From Caballeronia sp. INDeC2 (GTDB lineage Bacteria > Pseudomonadota > Gammaproteobacteria > Burkholderiales > Burkholderiaceae): a stretch of 64,000 nt of DNA. The stretch spans positions 62,001-126,000 of the forward strand of contig NZ_JALQDG010000036.1 in the NCBI RefSeq assembly GCF_023631325.1. Direction: 5' to 3'. Shown here piece after piece: positions 1-8,680 of the stretch; positions within the stretch are counted from its first letter, which is position 1, and each line of letters opens with the position of its first letter. Below the pieces are notes generated by a model, which had not been told where the DNA came from, searched no databases, and saw nothing but the letters and a program-made list of their open reading frames with translations. The position numbers and the translations under genes were made by a program.

Positions 1-423
1 CGTCCAGTTGTCGATGCCGGTCGAGACCTGTTCGGTGTAATCGCCCTTCAGCAGTTGCGGAATGCCGCATGCGAATTCGATCACGTCGATGCCGCGCGAG
101 ACTTCGCCTTGCGCATCCGAGAACACCTTGCCGTGCTCCGCGGTGATGATCGCGGCGAGTTCGTCGCGATGCTTGTTCATGAGCTCGAGGAACTTGAGCA
201 TGACGCGCGCGCGGCGGATCGGCGGCATGTCGCGCCAGGCCGGGAACGCGGCTTTCGCGCTCGCGACGGCTGCGTCGACATCGGCGGCTTCGCCCAGCAC
301 GAGCTTGCGGGGACGCTCGCCCGTCGCGGGATTGAAGACCGGCTGCGTGCGCGTGGCCGAGCCGTGCGTGCGCTCGCCGTGAATGTAATGGACTACGTCG
401 GCCGTATCGTTGAACGCTTGCAT
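1..423 (-). CDS. mmsA: CoA-acylating methylmalonate-semialdehyde dehydrogenase, N-terminal part
   Basis: The gene starts at an ATG at 423 and runs off the left edge, so only about 141 residues are visible. They match the N-terminus of the MmsA branch of aldehyde dehydrogenases: VFNPATGE near residue 29, FPAWRD near 60 and ITAEHGK near 91. MmsA oxidises methylmalonate semialdehyde to propionyl-CoA in valine and myo-inositol breakdown in the cytosol. The catalytic cysteine lies outside the window. A LysR regulator is transcribed divergently 112 bp away and is a plausible controller. The family call is firm; the exact substrate is inferred from the N-terminus only. Confidence 0.88.
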   Translation of the reverse strand, partial: MQAFNDTADVVHYIHGERTHGSATRTQPVFNPATGERPRKLVLGEAADVDAAVASAKAAFPAWRDMPPIRRARVMLKFLELMNKHRDELAAIITAEHGKVFSDAQGEVSRGIDVIEFACGIPQLLKGDYTEQVSTGIDNWT

Positions 424-507
424 CTCGACTCCTCTGTCTGACTCGTTTGGCGATTGTGACAGTGTAGGAATCGTTGCACCGCTTGCAAAGGCGTTATGAT
501 TGAACTC

Positions 508-529
508 ATTGTTTATGTCGGCAAACAAT
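508..529. promoter_or_regulatory. Inverted repeat, likely LysR operator
   Basis: ATTGTTT (508-514), 8 bp, then AAACAAT (523-529) form a perfect 7-bp inverted repeat just upstream of the LysR start at 536, in the mmsA-lysR intergenic region. The form fits the ATTG...CAAT, T-N11-A type of LysR box. Autoregulation and control of mmsA are inferred. Confidence 0.55.
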
Positions 530-535
530 CGGCTG

Positions 536-1477
536 ATGGACGAGCAAAAGATCGAAGGTCTCTGGACCCATTTGCACTGGTTGACCGTGCTCGCGGAACA
601 GGGCAGCTACACGGCGGCGGCGGCGCGCCTGAACGTATCGAAAGCGGCGATGAGCCAGCGCATCGCGGAGCTGGAGCGCGCGGCGGGCGTGCCGCTCGTC
701 ACGCGCACGACGCGCAGCGTGCGCTTCACGGAGGCGGGGCGCAGGCTCGTCGACGATACGCGCGGGCAGTACGAGCGCATCGCGTCGAGTTTCCTGAGCG
801 TGAAGGAGACGGCGGGCATCGCGCGCGGCCTGATCCGCGTGACGGCGCCGATGGCGTTTTCGCGGCAGCAACTCGTGCCGCGCATGTCGGGATTTCTGCA
901 TGCGCATCCTGAAGTGCGCGTGCAACTGGAAGCATCGGACAAGCTGAGTTCGATCGCGACCGAGGGCTTCGATCTCGCGGTGCGGCACAGCGCACAGGTG
1001 CCGGATACGCATGTCGCGTGGAAGTTGTGCGATACGCATTCGGTGATCGTCGCGACGCGCGCGTATCTGAAGCGGCGCGGCACGCCCGAGACGCCCAACG
1101 ATCTCGCCACGCACGATTGCCTCGTCTATCCGCGTCCGCAGGCGTCGAGCATCTGGTCGTTTCAGCGAAAGGGCGGGCGCAAGAGTTCGACGGGGCCTTA
1201 CACGCTCGCGGTGAACGGGCCGTTCGCGGCGAACAATAGCGAGGTGTTGCGCGACGCCGCGCTCGACGATCTCGGCATTGCGCTGTTGCCGGATTTCACC
1301 GCGCAGGCCGCGGTGCAGGCGGGCAAGCTCGTCGTGCTGTTGCCGGAGTGGCGTCCGGTCGGCGCGTTCGCCGATCAGTTGTTCGTGGTGCGGCCGTATG
1401 CGCCGCATGTGCCGCGTGCGGTGGCGCTTTTCATCGGATATTTGAGGGAGACGTTTGCGGGCGGTTTTCCGCTGTAG
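536..1477 (+). CDS. LysR-family transcriptional regulator
   Basis: The protein has 313 residues from the ATG at 536. In-frame TTG (500) and ATG (515) codons further upstream would place the operator-like repeat inside the gene, so 536 was chosen. The winged HTH spans about residues 5-65 ([20 protein letters not shown]), followed by a LysR substrate-binding domain to the end. Position suggests that it regulates the divergent mmsA gene. The effector cannot be read from the sequence. It ends before a strong bidirectional hairpin terminator. Confidence 0.9.
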   Translation: MDEQKIEGLWTHLHWLTVLAEQGSYTAAAARLNVSKAAMSQRIAELERAAGVPLVTRTTRSVRFTEAGRRLVDDTRGQYERIASSFLSVKETAGIARGLIRVTAPMAFSRQQLVPRMSGFLHAHPEVRVQLEASDKLSSIATEGFDLAVRHSAQVPDTHVAWKLCDTHSVIVATRAYLKRRGTPETPNDLATHDCLVYPRPQASSIWSFQRKGGRKSSTGPYTLAVNGPFAANNSEVLRDAALDDLGIALLPDFTAQAAVQAGKLVVLLPEWRPVGAFADQLFVVRPYAPHVPRAVALFIGYLRETFAGGFPL

Positions 1478-1497
1478 ATTCGAAGGTCCTGAGACGC

Positions 1498-1534
1498 AAA
1501 AACGCGCCCGCTTTCACACGGGCGCGTTCTCTTA
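1498..1534. terminator. Bidirectional intrinsic terminator
   Basis: AACGCGCCCG (1501-1510) pairs with CGGGCGCGTT (1519-1528) around an 8-nt loop. The upper flank is A-rich and the lower flank T-rich. It lies between the convergent LysR gene and the DUF4148 gene. On the minus strand the stem is followed by a run of T, so it serves the DUF4148 gene best. Confidence 0.8.
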
Positions 1535-1547
1535 GACCGCTTGCTGC

Positions 1548-1865
1548 TTAGTGATGTGCAAACGTCGGGAGCACGTCGCTTTGAACCGCATCGGCGCGTG
1601 CGCCCGATTGCGCCGAACCTTCCGCCGCACCGCCGAACGCGTTTTGTGCCACGCCATTTTGCGCTGCGACGCGTGCTTCGGCGGCCTGGATGTCAGCGGG
1701 ATACTTCGAGTCGCTGATCACGCCCGGGTTATAGCCTGCCTTTTCCAGTTGCACGATTTGCTCGCGGACCTCCGCGCGCGTCAAAGGTTGATTCGATTGC
1801 GCGAACGACGCGACCGGAGCGGCAAAAGCAAGAGCGACCGCTGCAATACCAATGAACTTGTTCAT
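1548..1865 (-). CDS. DUF4148 small exported protein
   Basis: This 105-residue protein starts at 1865, where GGAGG sits 8 bp upstream. Residues 1-23 form a signal peptide with an Ala-Phe-Ala-Gln type cleavage region (VASFAQ). The mature part contains the DUF4148 signature LTRAEVREQIVQLEKAGYNP followed by an Ala/Gly-rich tail. Such proteins occur in many copies in Burkholderia and relatives, are periplasmic or exported, and have no assigned function. A longer upstream reading (to 1958) lacks a signal peptide and was rejected. Confidence 0.85.
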   Translation of the reverse strand: MNKFIGIAAVALAFAAPVASFAQSNQPLTRAEVREQIVQLEKAGYNPGVISDSKYPADIQAAEARVAAQNGVAQNAFGGAAEGSAQSGARADAVQSDVLPTFAHH

Positions 1866-2119
1866 GATGCTTTCCTCCGTACAGAAAGTTTTCGACTTGC
1901 CGCTTACGTTGCTGTCTGGGCTCGTTCGCGACCGTTGAACAGAGTTTATGGATCGCACGTCCTAGGGTAAATACCTAAACGGCGAAATCAGTTTTGGCGA
2001 AAAGCTGACTAATCCGGGCGGATGCGGTGGGAATCATTGCCTTGCGCATCGCCTATAACAAAGAACAGAGCAACCGGCTTGAATGGTTCATAGCACGAAC
2101 GATCGTTTATTCAGGGGGA

Positions 2120-3355
2120 ATGACCTTGAAACGAATCCTTGTGATCGGCGCGGGCTTCGCCGGTTTGTGGAGCGCGCTTTCGGCGGCGCGCAAGCTCGAC
2201 GAGTTCGATCGCACCGATGAAGCCGAAGTCGCCATCGTCAATCCGGCGCCCTTTCATAGCGTCCGGGTGCGCAATTACGAGCAGCCGCTCGATCCGACGC
2301 TCGTGCAGCTCGACACCGTGCTCAGGCCCGCGGGCGTGCGGCTGATCCAGGCAACGGCGACCGATATCGACAGCGCCACCCGTCGCGTGACGATCGACCG
2401 CGACGGCGCGGCCGAATCGCTCGCTTACGACCGGTTGATTCTCGCGGCGGGCAGCGTGCTCGTGCGCCCGCCGATTCCAGGCCTCGACCGCTTTTCGTTC
2501 GATGTCGACACTTACGCGGGCGCGTGCAAGCTTCAGGCGCATCTGCTGACGCTGCCCGCCCTGCCCGATACGTTGGGCCGCTATACGGCGGTCGTCGTCG
2601 GCGCGGGGTTGACGGGCATCGAGCTCGCGGCGGAATTGCCCGCGCGGCTGCGCGAGATCGTCGCGGAAAGCGATAGCGGCAAGGTGCGCGTCGTGCTCGC
2701 GGATCGATCGGCGAAGATCGCGCAGTCGATGGGCGGCGCGCAGCCTGTCATCGAAGGCGCGCTGAAGACGCTCGATGTCGAAACGCGTGCCGGCGTATCG
2801 CTGGAATCGCTCGACGGCCAGAGCGTCACGCTCCACGACGGCGCGAAGAGCGAGCGCATCGAAGCGGCGACGGTCGTCTGGTGCGGCGGCATGCATGCGA
2901 ATGCGCTCGCGGCGCAATTGCCGGTCACGCTCGATCCGCTCGGACGCGTGCCGGTCGACGCGTTCCTGCGCGCGGAAGGCGTGCCGGGCGTGTTCGCGGC
3001 GGGCGATTGCGCGCGCGTCTTGATCGACGGCACGCGGCCGTCGGTGATGTCGTGCCAGCACGGACGGCCGATGGGACGCTACGCGGGCAACAACGCCGTC
3101 TGCGATCTCTTCGGACAGGAGATGCTGCCGCTTGCGATCGACTGGTACGCGACCATCTGCGATCTCGGGCCGTGGGGCGCGGTGTACACGGAAGGATGGG
3201 ACAGGAAGCTCGTCGCCGAAGGCGAGACGGCCAAGGCGACGAAGCGCACGATCAACGGCGAGCGCATCTATCCGCCGAAAAGCGGCACGCGCGAGGATCT
3301 CTTCCGGGCGGCGGCGCCCGTCGTGCAAACGCCGCCGCCGACCGAACGTCGATGA
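2120..3355 (+). CDS. NDH-2-like NAD(P)/FAD-dependent oxidoreductase
   Basis: The protein has 411 residues. The start at 2120 follows a GGGGGA ribosome site, and the upstream extension to 2027 is not conserved-looking. An FAD-binding Rossmann motif lies at residues 6-16 (VIGAGFAGLWS), a second NAD-binding motif near 157 (VVVGAGLTGIELAAEL), and the C-terminal FAD motif GVFAAGDCA near 290. This is the class of type II NADH dehydrogenases and related pyridine nucleotide-disulfide oxidoreductases, which pass electrons from NADH to quinone at the inner membrane face. It could instead be a soluble oxidoreductase. The gene stands alone; its 3' end lies 10 bp from the convergent aldolase gene. Confidence 0.8.
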   Translation: MTLKRILVIGAGFAGLWSALSAARKLDEFDRTDEAEVAIVNPAPFHSVRVRNYEQPLDPTLVQLDTVLRPAGVRLIQATATDIDSATRRVTIDRDGAAESLAYDRLILAAGSVLVRPPIPGLDRFSFDVDTYAGACKLQAHLLTLPALPDTLGRYTAVVVGAGLTGIELAAELPARLREIVAESDSGKVRVVLADRSAKIAQSMGGAQPVIEGALKTLDVETRAGVSLESLDGQSVTLHDGAKSERIEAATVVWCGGMHANALAAQLPVTLDPLGRVPVDAFLRAEGVPGVFAAGDCARVLIDGTRPSVMSCQHGRPMGRYAGNNAVCDLFGQEMLPLAIDWYATICDLGPWGAVYTEGWDRKLVAEGETAKATKRTINGERIYPPKSGTREDLFRAAAPVVQTPPPTERR

Positions 3356-3365
3356 CGCCGAAGGA

Positions 3366-4268
3366 TCAGGCCTTCTTCACGGACGCGTCGTAGATCTCGT
3401 CGATCGACTGTTCGAGCGTCTTGTCGAACTCGCTGTCGCTCATCGACTTCTTCAGCTCGTTGATGAGCGCGCGCGAGAAGCTCGCGATCATGCCGTGGTT
3501 CTGCTCGAGCTTCTTGCACGCGTCGCTGCGCGTATAGCCGCCCGACAGCGCGACGACACGCACGACACGCGGATGCTCGATCAACGGACGATAGAAATCC
3601 GCTTCATCCGGGATGGTCAGCTTGATCATCACCTTGCTCGATTCCGGCAGCGCGTCGAGGCCCTTGAGCAATTCGTCGCGCAGAATCTTTTCCGCACCCT
3701 TCTTGTCCGGGCTCTTGATCGAGACTTCCGGTTCGAGAATCGGCACGAGGCCATGCTTGATGATCTGCGCGCCCACTTCGAACTGCTGCTTCGCCACGGC
3801 CGCGATGCCTTTTTCATCGGCCTGATGAATCACCGAGCGCATCTTCGTGCCGAACACGCCGAGCTTCACGGCGCGCGCGAGCAGATCGTCGAGGCCGGGA
3901 ATCGGCTTCATCACCTGCACGCCGTCGGCTTCGGATTCGAGGCCTTTGTCGACCTTGAGGAACGGCACGATGCCACGGTCTTCCCACAAGAACGTGGGGA
4001 CCGGCTTGCCTTCTGCTTCGCCGTCCATTGTGCGCTCGAATAGAATTGCACCGATCACCTTCTTGCCCGTGAACGAAGGCGCGGTCATGATGCGAACGCG
4101 CATTTCATGCATCAGCTTGAACATTTCGGCGTCGCCGTTATAGGCGTCGTCCGGAATTCCGTATTGCCGTAGCGCGCCGGGCGTCGATCCGCCGCTCTGA
4201 TCCAGAGCGGCAATGAAACCATCCTTCTCAGCCATTTGCGCGAGCATCTTTTCGTTAGCCACGAACAT
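3366..4268 (-). CDS. fda: Fructose-bisphosphate aldolase, class I
   Basis: The protein has 300 residues, a length typical of bacterial class I fructose-bisphosphate aldolase. The start at 4268 is preceded by GAGGAGGAA. Conserved blocks include AALDQSGGSTPGALRQYG near residue 20, FLWEDRGIVPFLKVDKG near 102, and the Schiff-base region (VMIKLTIPDEADF) near 215. It cleaves fructose 1,6-bisphosphate to DHAP and glyceraldehyde 3-phosphate, in glycolysis or gluconeogenesis, without a metal. It is monocistronic. Burkholderia usually also has a class II enzyme elsewhere. Confidence 0.92.
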   Translation of the reverse strand: MFVANEKMLAQMAEKDGFIAALDQSGGSTPGALRQYGIPDDAYNGDAEMFKLMHEMRVRIMTAPSFTGKKVIGAILFERTMDGEAEGKPVPTFLWEDRGIVPFLKVDKGLESEADGVQVMKPIPGLDDLLARAVKLGVFGTKMRSVIHQADEKGIAAVAKQQFEVGAQIIKHGLVPILEPEVSIKSPDKKGAEKILRDELLKGLDALPESSKVMIKLTIPDEADFYRPLIEHPRVVRVVALSGGYTRSDACKKLEQNHGMIASFSRALINELKKSMSDSEFDKTLEQSIDEIYDASVKKA

Positions 4269-4450
4269 TTCCTCCTCGAAGTTCAAACACCGGACGACGC
4301 GCGCGTGCATAGTCCGGGCTTATGGTTCAGCTTCCTCAAGTGTAATGGTTTTGGCGGGCGCTCAAGTCGTGCAAATCCGCCATTCGTGCGCAAACGGCGC
4401 GCAAGCGCTTGTGCGCGCACTGGCCGTGCATCGGCGCACGATGGAAAAAA

Positions 4451-4879
4451 TCAGGAAGCGGCGGAGTTGAGATCCGCGGCGTTGCCGGAGCGCCAGACGA
4501 AGCTCAGCGCGCGGCGAAGCAAAGAAGGCGCGCGTTCGAAGTCACCGGCTTGCGGCAATTGCGCATGATCGTTCGATGACTCCGCGATCGGCTCATCGAC
4601 CGGCTCATGGACCGGCTCATGGACCGGCAAAGGCAGCGCTTCAAACGCTTCAGGCTCGGCAAGCGGCGCGAGCTTTTCACGCGCATCGCCACAACGCTGA
4701 TTGAGCACGCGGCGCATCTCGGCATCGTCGATCAGCGCTTGCGCGGTCGTCATGCCGCGCTCGAATTGCAGCGCATAGGCGATGTCGGTGAAGTCCTCAT
4801 AGCGGCCGCTGTCGGCCAGCTCGAACGCGAGTTCTAACGTGCGCTGGCGTTTCCATGCATCGAGATCGTCGTGGCCCAT
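4451..4879 (-). CDS. Hypothetical protein with HEPV repeat linker
   Basis: This 142-residue cytosolic protein was not recognised. The N-terminal half is charged and helical (residues 1-70). Residues 85-98 are a short PVHEPVHEPVDEP repeat encoded by three 12-bp DNA repeats. The C-terminus contains a basic-aromatic stretch (LLRRALSFVWRS). Codon use matches the neighbours, and no signal peptide or membrane segment is visible. The DNA repeat suggests that the linker length varies between strains. Confidence 0.6.
   Translation of the reverse strand: MGHDDLDAWKRQRTLELAFELADSGRYEDFTDIAYALQFERGMTTAQALIDDAEMRRVLNQRCGDAREKLAPLAEPEAFEALPLPVHEPVHEPVDEPIAESSNDHAQLPQAGDFERAPSLLRRALSFVWRSGNAADLNSAAS
4589..4624. 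repeat. Three 12-bp tandem repeats
   Basis: CGGCTCATCGAC, CGGCTCATGGAC and CGGCTCATGGAC stand head to tail (4589-4624) inside the hypothetical gene. They keep the frame and encode the HEPV linker. Confidence 0.9.
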
Positions 4880-5189
4880 GCTCGCAGATATCCTCTTCTT
4901 CGCGATGAGGTGCCGACGATGTTAGCCCGCGCCAAACGTTTTTCCGTTGTCACGTCACAACAAGCAGACGAAAAGCATCCGTCGAATCATACAAAAAGCG
5001 CTTGCCTAAAGCACTCGATTCGCGATAGCCCTCGTTGACAAGGCCCGTGTAAGGTATTTAATTCACACAGCCGCGCCTATAAAAACGGCGGACGGCCGCC
5101 GACATCTCCTGTCTGCGCTGTGAAGCAGTCCCGACGTATTGGATGTTCGCTCCATGTGGAGCGCGATGTGCCTTTATCGGAGCCGCGTC
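4880..5189 (+). promoter_or_regulatory. Upstream region of dacB with a sigma-70-like promoter
   Basis: This 310-bp gap is more AT-rich than its surroundings. TTGACA at 5035-5040 and TTTAAT at 5057-5062, 16 bp apart, make a good sigma-70 promoter for the PBP4 gene at 5190. Nothing else in the gap looks coding. Confidence 0.6.
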
Positions 5190-6842
5190 ATGTACCCGCT
5201 TTCAGGAAGTCCGGCACGCCTCGCCGCTCTCGCGCTCTCGTGCGCGCTCGTCGCGTCCGTCGCTGCATGCGGCGGTTCCGATTCCACCGATACGTCCGTC
5301 CCCGACGCCATCGTCCAGATCATGAAAAAGCCGATGTATCAGGGCTCGACATGGGCGCTGCGCGTCGTCGATCTGAACTCGGGCGATCTCGTCTACGACA
5401 TGAATTCCAACGCGCAGGTTTATGTGGCCTCGGTGCGCAAGGTGTTTTCCCTCGGCGCGGCGCTCGATCAATACGGCGCGCAGCATCAGTTCCAGACGCC
5501 TGTGTACCGCCTCGGCAACGTCGATGGAACCGGCACGCTCAACGGCAATCTCGTGCTCGTCGCGAGCGGCGATCTCGCGATGGGCGGCCGCACGAATCCC
5601 GACGGCACGCTCGCGTGGACGAACTTCGATCACAACGAGGCGAACAGTCTCGGCAACGCGCAGATCACCGCGCCCGATCCGCTCGCGGGCTACGACTCGC
5701 TCGCGGCGCAAGTGGCGGCGTCGGGCATCAAGAAGATCAATGGCGAGGTCGTGATCGACGACCGCCTTTTCGATCCCTTCGACTTTCGCGGCGAATTCGA
5801 ACTGCGGCCGATCTTCGTGAACGACGACGTCGTCGATACGATCATCGGACAAGGCAGCGCGGGGGCGGCGTCGCCGGTGGATTACCGGCCGAAGTCGTCG
5901 GCATTCTCCGTTCAATCCACACTGATGACGGGCGCGGCGGGCACGCCCGCAACGATCACGGTCACGCCCGAAGACCCTGCCTGCTTCGGCACGCTGCCCT
6001 GCGGCGGCGTGCTCGCCGGCTCGATTCCGGCCGATTATGTGCCGCCGATCGTGCCCAGCTTCCCGGTGATCCGCACGTTTCGCATCACGCAGCCGTCGAA
6101 CTATGCGCGCTCGGTGCTCATCGACGCACTCGCGCGCGCGGGCGTCACGGTCACGGCGTCGGCCGTCGAGAACAATCCGGTGCAACTGCTGCCGGCGAAG
6201 AACGCATATTCCGCGGATACGCGCGTCGCGCAGCTCACGTCGCAGCCGTACGGCGAATATTCGAAGTGGATTTTGAAGGTCAGCTACAACATCGGCGCGG
6301 ATACGAGCCTGATGCTGTTCGGTGTCGCGAACAACGGTTCGACCACGCTCAATGCGGCGCTGGCCGCGGAGAACGCGAAGCTCTCGGCCGCGCCGTTCAA
6401 CGTGCCGATGAGCCAGACGCATTTCATCGACGGCAGCGGCGGCGGCGAGACGACTGCGACGCCGCTCGCGGTCATCGCGATGTTGCGCGCGATGAACGGC
6501 CGCCCGGCCTTCCCGGCGTACGTGGATTCAATGCCCTTCCTCGGCGTCGACGGCTCGCTCGCGAGCACGACCGCCTTCGAAAGCGATCCGGCGCTCGTCG
6601 GCGCGAAAGGCAAGGTCTACGCGAAAACGGGCACTTATGCGACCGGCACCGAACTCGCGAACGGTCAGGTGCAGACGACGCTCAAGGGACAGGCGCTCGC
6701 GGGCTATATCGACGCGAAGAGCGGACGACGGCTCGCGTTTGCGCTGATGGTGAACAACGTGCCGATCGCCGACGTGCCCGACATCCTCAACGTCTTCAAC
6801 GACCAGGGCACGATCGCGGCGAACATCTGGAAGCTGCAATAG
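5190..6842 (+). CDS. dacB: D-alanyl-D-alanine carboxypeptidase/endopeptidase (PBP4 family), predicted lipoprotein
   Basis: The protein has 550 residues from the ATG at 5190 (GGAG 9 bp upstream). It is a peptidase S13 enzyme that trims or cleaves peptidoglycan peptides in the periplasm. The active-site motifs are all present: SxxK as SVRK near residue 82, SxN as SYN near 367, and KTG near 477 (AKTGTYATGTE). The N-terminus is a hydrophobic signal ending in a lipobox (SVAACGG, Cys near 29), so the protein should be lipid-anchored, which is unusual for PBP4. It is likely monocistronic, driven from the promoter at 5035-5062. Confidence 0.88.
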   Translation: MYPLSGSPARLAALALSCALVASVAACGGSDSTDTSVPDAIVQIMKKPMYQGSTWALRVVDLNSGDLVYDMNSNAQVYVASVRKVFSLGAALDQYGAQHQFQTPVYRLGNVDGTGTLNGNLVLVASGDLAMGGRTNPDGTLAWTNFDHNEANSLGNAQITAPDPLAGYDSLAAQVAASGIKKINGEVVIDDRLFDPFDFRGEFELRPIFVNDDVVDTIIGQGSAGAASPVDYRPKSSAFSVQSTLMTGAAGTPATITVTPEDPACFGTLPCGGVLAGSIPADYVPPIVPSFPVIRTFRITQPSNYARSVLIDALARAGVTVTASAVENNPVQLLPAKNAYSADTRVAQLTSQPYGEYSKWILKVSYNIGADTSLMLFGVANNGSTTLNAALAAENAKLSAAPFNVPMSQTHFIDGSGGGETTATPLAVIAMLRAMNGRPAFPAYVDSMPFLGVDGSLASTTAFESDPALVGAKGKVYAKTGTYATGTELANGQVQTTLKGQALAGYIDAKSGRRLAFALMVNNVPIADVPDILNVFNDQGTIAANIWKLQ

Positions 6843-6854
6843 GCCGCGTTCGAT

Positions 6855-7724
6855 TCACCACGCGCCCGCGAACGCCAGCACCGCGCGATTGAACGCGCCG
6901 GGGCTGGCGGCGTTCATCCCGTGCGACGCGCCCGCGATCGTCTGACGCTCGGCGAACTCGATCCACTCCTCGAGCTTCTCGACGTTGTTGCGGAACATGC
7001 GCGGGCTTTTTTGCCCGTCGATGAGCAAGGTGCGGCACTTGATGTCGCGCGCCGCTTCACGCGTGTACGCGGGCAAGGGATCGCGGAATTGCCTCGGCAG
7101 CGTGAGCGCGTTGTCGAGCGCCATGCGCCGGAAGCTCGCCGTGCTCTTCTTCCAGAAGCCCGGCATGCTGACCGAATCGACGAACATTTCCAGGCCGCGA
7201 TCGAACTCGCCCTCTTCGATCAGTTCGGCCACGCGTGCGCGCAGCGCGTTGGTCGCGGGCGGCAGCGTCGCGGACACGGGTTGCGCCGATGTTTGCAGCG
7301 GGCCGCCCGGATCGGCGAGCGTGAGCGTCTTCACGAGCCGCGGATACTCGCGCGCCAGATGAAATGCGATGCAGCCGCCGCGCGAATGCCCGACGAGATG
7401 CACCGGCGCGAGATCGAGCGATTCGATGAACTCCGCCATCTCCGCGACGTGCGTTTCCCAGCCGAACTCGCCTTGCACGAAGGCATCGACGGCGGGCCAG
7501 TAATGCGACAGGCTCGGCGCGATGCAGCGAAACTGCTTCGCGAGCGGCAGAATCTGCGCGTTCCAGTAGCGGTAATCGCAGAGGGATCCATGCACGAACA
7601 CGAGCGGCTCGCCCTCGCCGCACTCGACATACGGCACCGAAACCCCCGACGCCGTCGTGGCGAACGACGGTTCAGGCAGGCCTTGCACGGCGGTGAGGAC
7701 GGAAAGATCGGTTCGCGCGTTCAT
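6855..7724 (-). CDS. Alpha/beta-fold hydrolase
   Basis: The protein has 289 residues, with a start at 7724 behind AAAGGAG. The nucleophile elbow GHSRGG is near residue 113, the oxyanion region VFVHGSLCDYRYW near 44, and a late GASHGMN supplies the catalytic His near 266. There is no signal peptide, so it is cytosolic; the substrate is unknown. It is divergent from a LysR gene 104 bp away that probably controls it. The 3' end faces dacB with a 12-bp gap. Confidence 0.82.
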   Translation of the reverse strand: MNARTDLSVLTAVQGLPEPSFATTASGVSVPYVECGEGEPLVFVHGSLCDYRYWNAQILPLAKQFRCIAPSLSHYWPAVDAFVQGEFGWETHVAEMAEFIESLDLAPVHLVGHSRGGCIAFHLAREYPRLVKTLTLADPGGPLQTSAQPVSATLPPATNALRARVAELIEEGEFDRGLEMFVDSVSMPGFWKKSTASFRRMALDNALTLPRQFRDPLPAYTREAARDIKCRTLLIDGQKSPRMFRNNVEKLEEWIEFAERQTIAGASHGMNAASPGAFNRAVLAFAGAW

Positions 7725-7795
7725 GATTCGCTCCTTTGATGCGACTATGCGCCGCGCCGAAGCAAAAGAAAAACGCATAATCTTGATAGAATCGT

Positions 7796-7808
7796 TCAGA
7801 TTTTCTGA
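7796..7808. promoter_or_regulatory. Short palindrome in hydrolase-lysR intergenic region
   Basis: TCAGA-TTT-TCTGA lies about 20 bp before the LysR start, in a locally AT-rich stretch. It may be the LysR operator or part of one. The arms are short, so chance is possible. Confidence 0.35.
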
Positions 7809-7828
7809 TACCGAACGGTCGTTCACCC

Positions 7829-8680
7829 ATGAAAGCGCTGGATCTGGATGTCCTTTCGATGATCGTCGCCGTCGCGGATACGGGCAATATCAGCCGCGCG
7901 GCGGAACTCGTTCATCGCTCGCAATCGGCGGTGAGCATGCAGATAAAGACGCTGGAAACCGCGCTCGGCAAGGCGCTTTTCGTGCGCAAGCCGCGCAGCG
8001 TGGTGCCGACGCAGGACGGCGAGGTGCTGCTCACCTACGCGCGCCGCATGATCGCGCTGCGCGACGAGGCGTGGGCGGCGGTCGTGCGGCCGGACGTGAC
8101 CGGGCGCGTGGTGATCGGCGTGCCGGACGATTACGCGTCGTCGCTGTTTCCGCCGATCCTCAAGAAGTTTTCGGCGACGTATCCGAAGGTCGAGATTCAG
8201 GTGGTCGGCCTGCCGAGCCTCGCGCTCGCGCCGATGGTGAAGGACGGCACGGTCGATCTCGTCTGCGCGACGCGCGTGAAGGGCCTGTCCGGCGAATTCC
8301 TGCGCCACGAGCCGATGGTCTGGGCCGCCGCGCCCGGCGCGACTGAAATCTGGAAAGAGCGGCCTTTGCCGATCGCGGTGTTCTTGCCGGGCAGCGTCGC
8401 ACGCGAGAACGCGATCCGGAGCCTCGAGCGCGCGCGCATCGGCTATCGCACGTCGTATGAAAGCCCGAGTCTGCTCGGCCTTTTGACGATGGCCGAAGCG
8501 GGCCTCGCCGTGACGCCGCTCGCGAAATGCGCGGTGCCGTCGCACTTCACGCTGCTCGGGCCGGCGCAAGGTCTGCCGGATATCGGCACGCTCGAAGTGG
8601 TGCTGGCGCGCAGCGCGGCGTCGAAACGACCGCCTTGCGACTTCCTCGCCGAGCGCATCATGGCCGAATTGCGGCGCTGA
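7829..8680 (+). CDS. LysR-family transcriptional regulator
   Basis: The protein has 283 residues. The HTH at residues 3-62 includes GNISRAAELVHRSQSAVSMQ and a clear second helix. The effector-binding domain runs from about 88 to 280. The LrhA-like N-terminus (LDLDVLSMIVAVADTGN) suggests that branch of LysR proteins. It probably regulates the divergent hydrolase. Its last 23 bp overlap the 3' end of the convergent prenyl synthase gene. Confidence 0.9.
   Translation: MKALDLDVLSMIVAVADTGNISRAAELVHRSQSAVSMQIKTLETALGKALFVRKPRSVVPTQDGEVLLTYARRMIALRDEAWAAVVRPDVTGRVVIGVPDDYASSLFPPILKKFSATYPKVEIQVVGLPSLALAPMVKDGTVDLVCATRVKGLSGEFLRHEPMVWAAAPGATEIWKERPLPIAVFLPGSVARENAIRSLERARIGYRTSYESPSLLGLLTMAEAGLAVTPLAKCAVPSHFTLLGPAQGLPDIGTLEVVLARSAASKRPPCDFLAERIMAELRR

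Noticed and set aside
3182-3189. GTGTACAC, the same core as the nic operator
   Set aside because: It is inside the NDH-2-like coding sequence, without the flanking A residues; likely chance.
4589-4624. Short tandem repeats as a possible CRISPR remnant
   Set aside because: Units are 12 bp with no spacers, in frame within a coding region.
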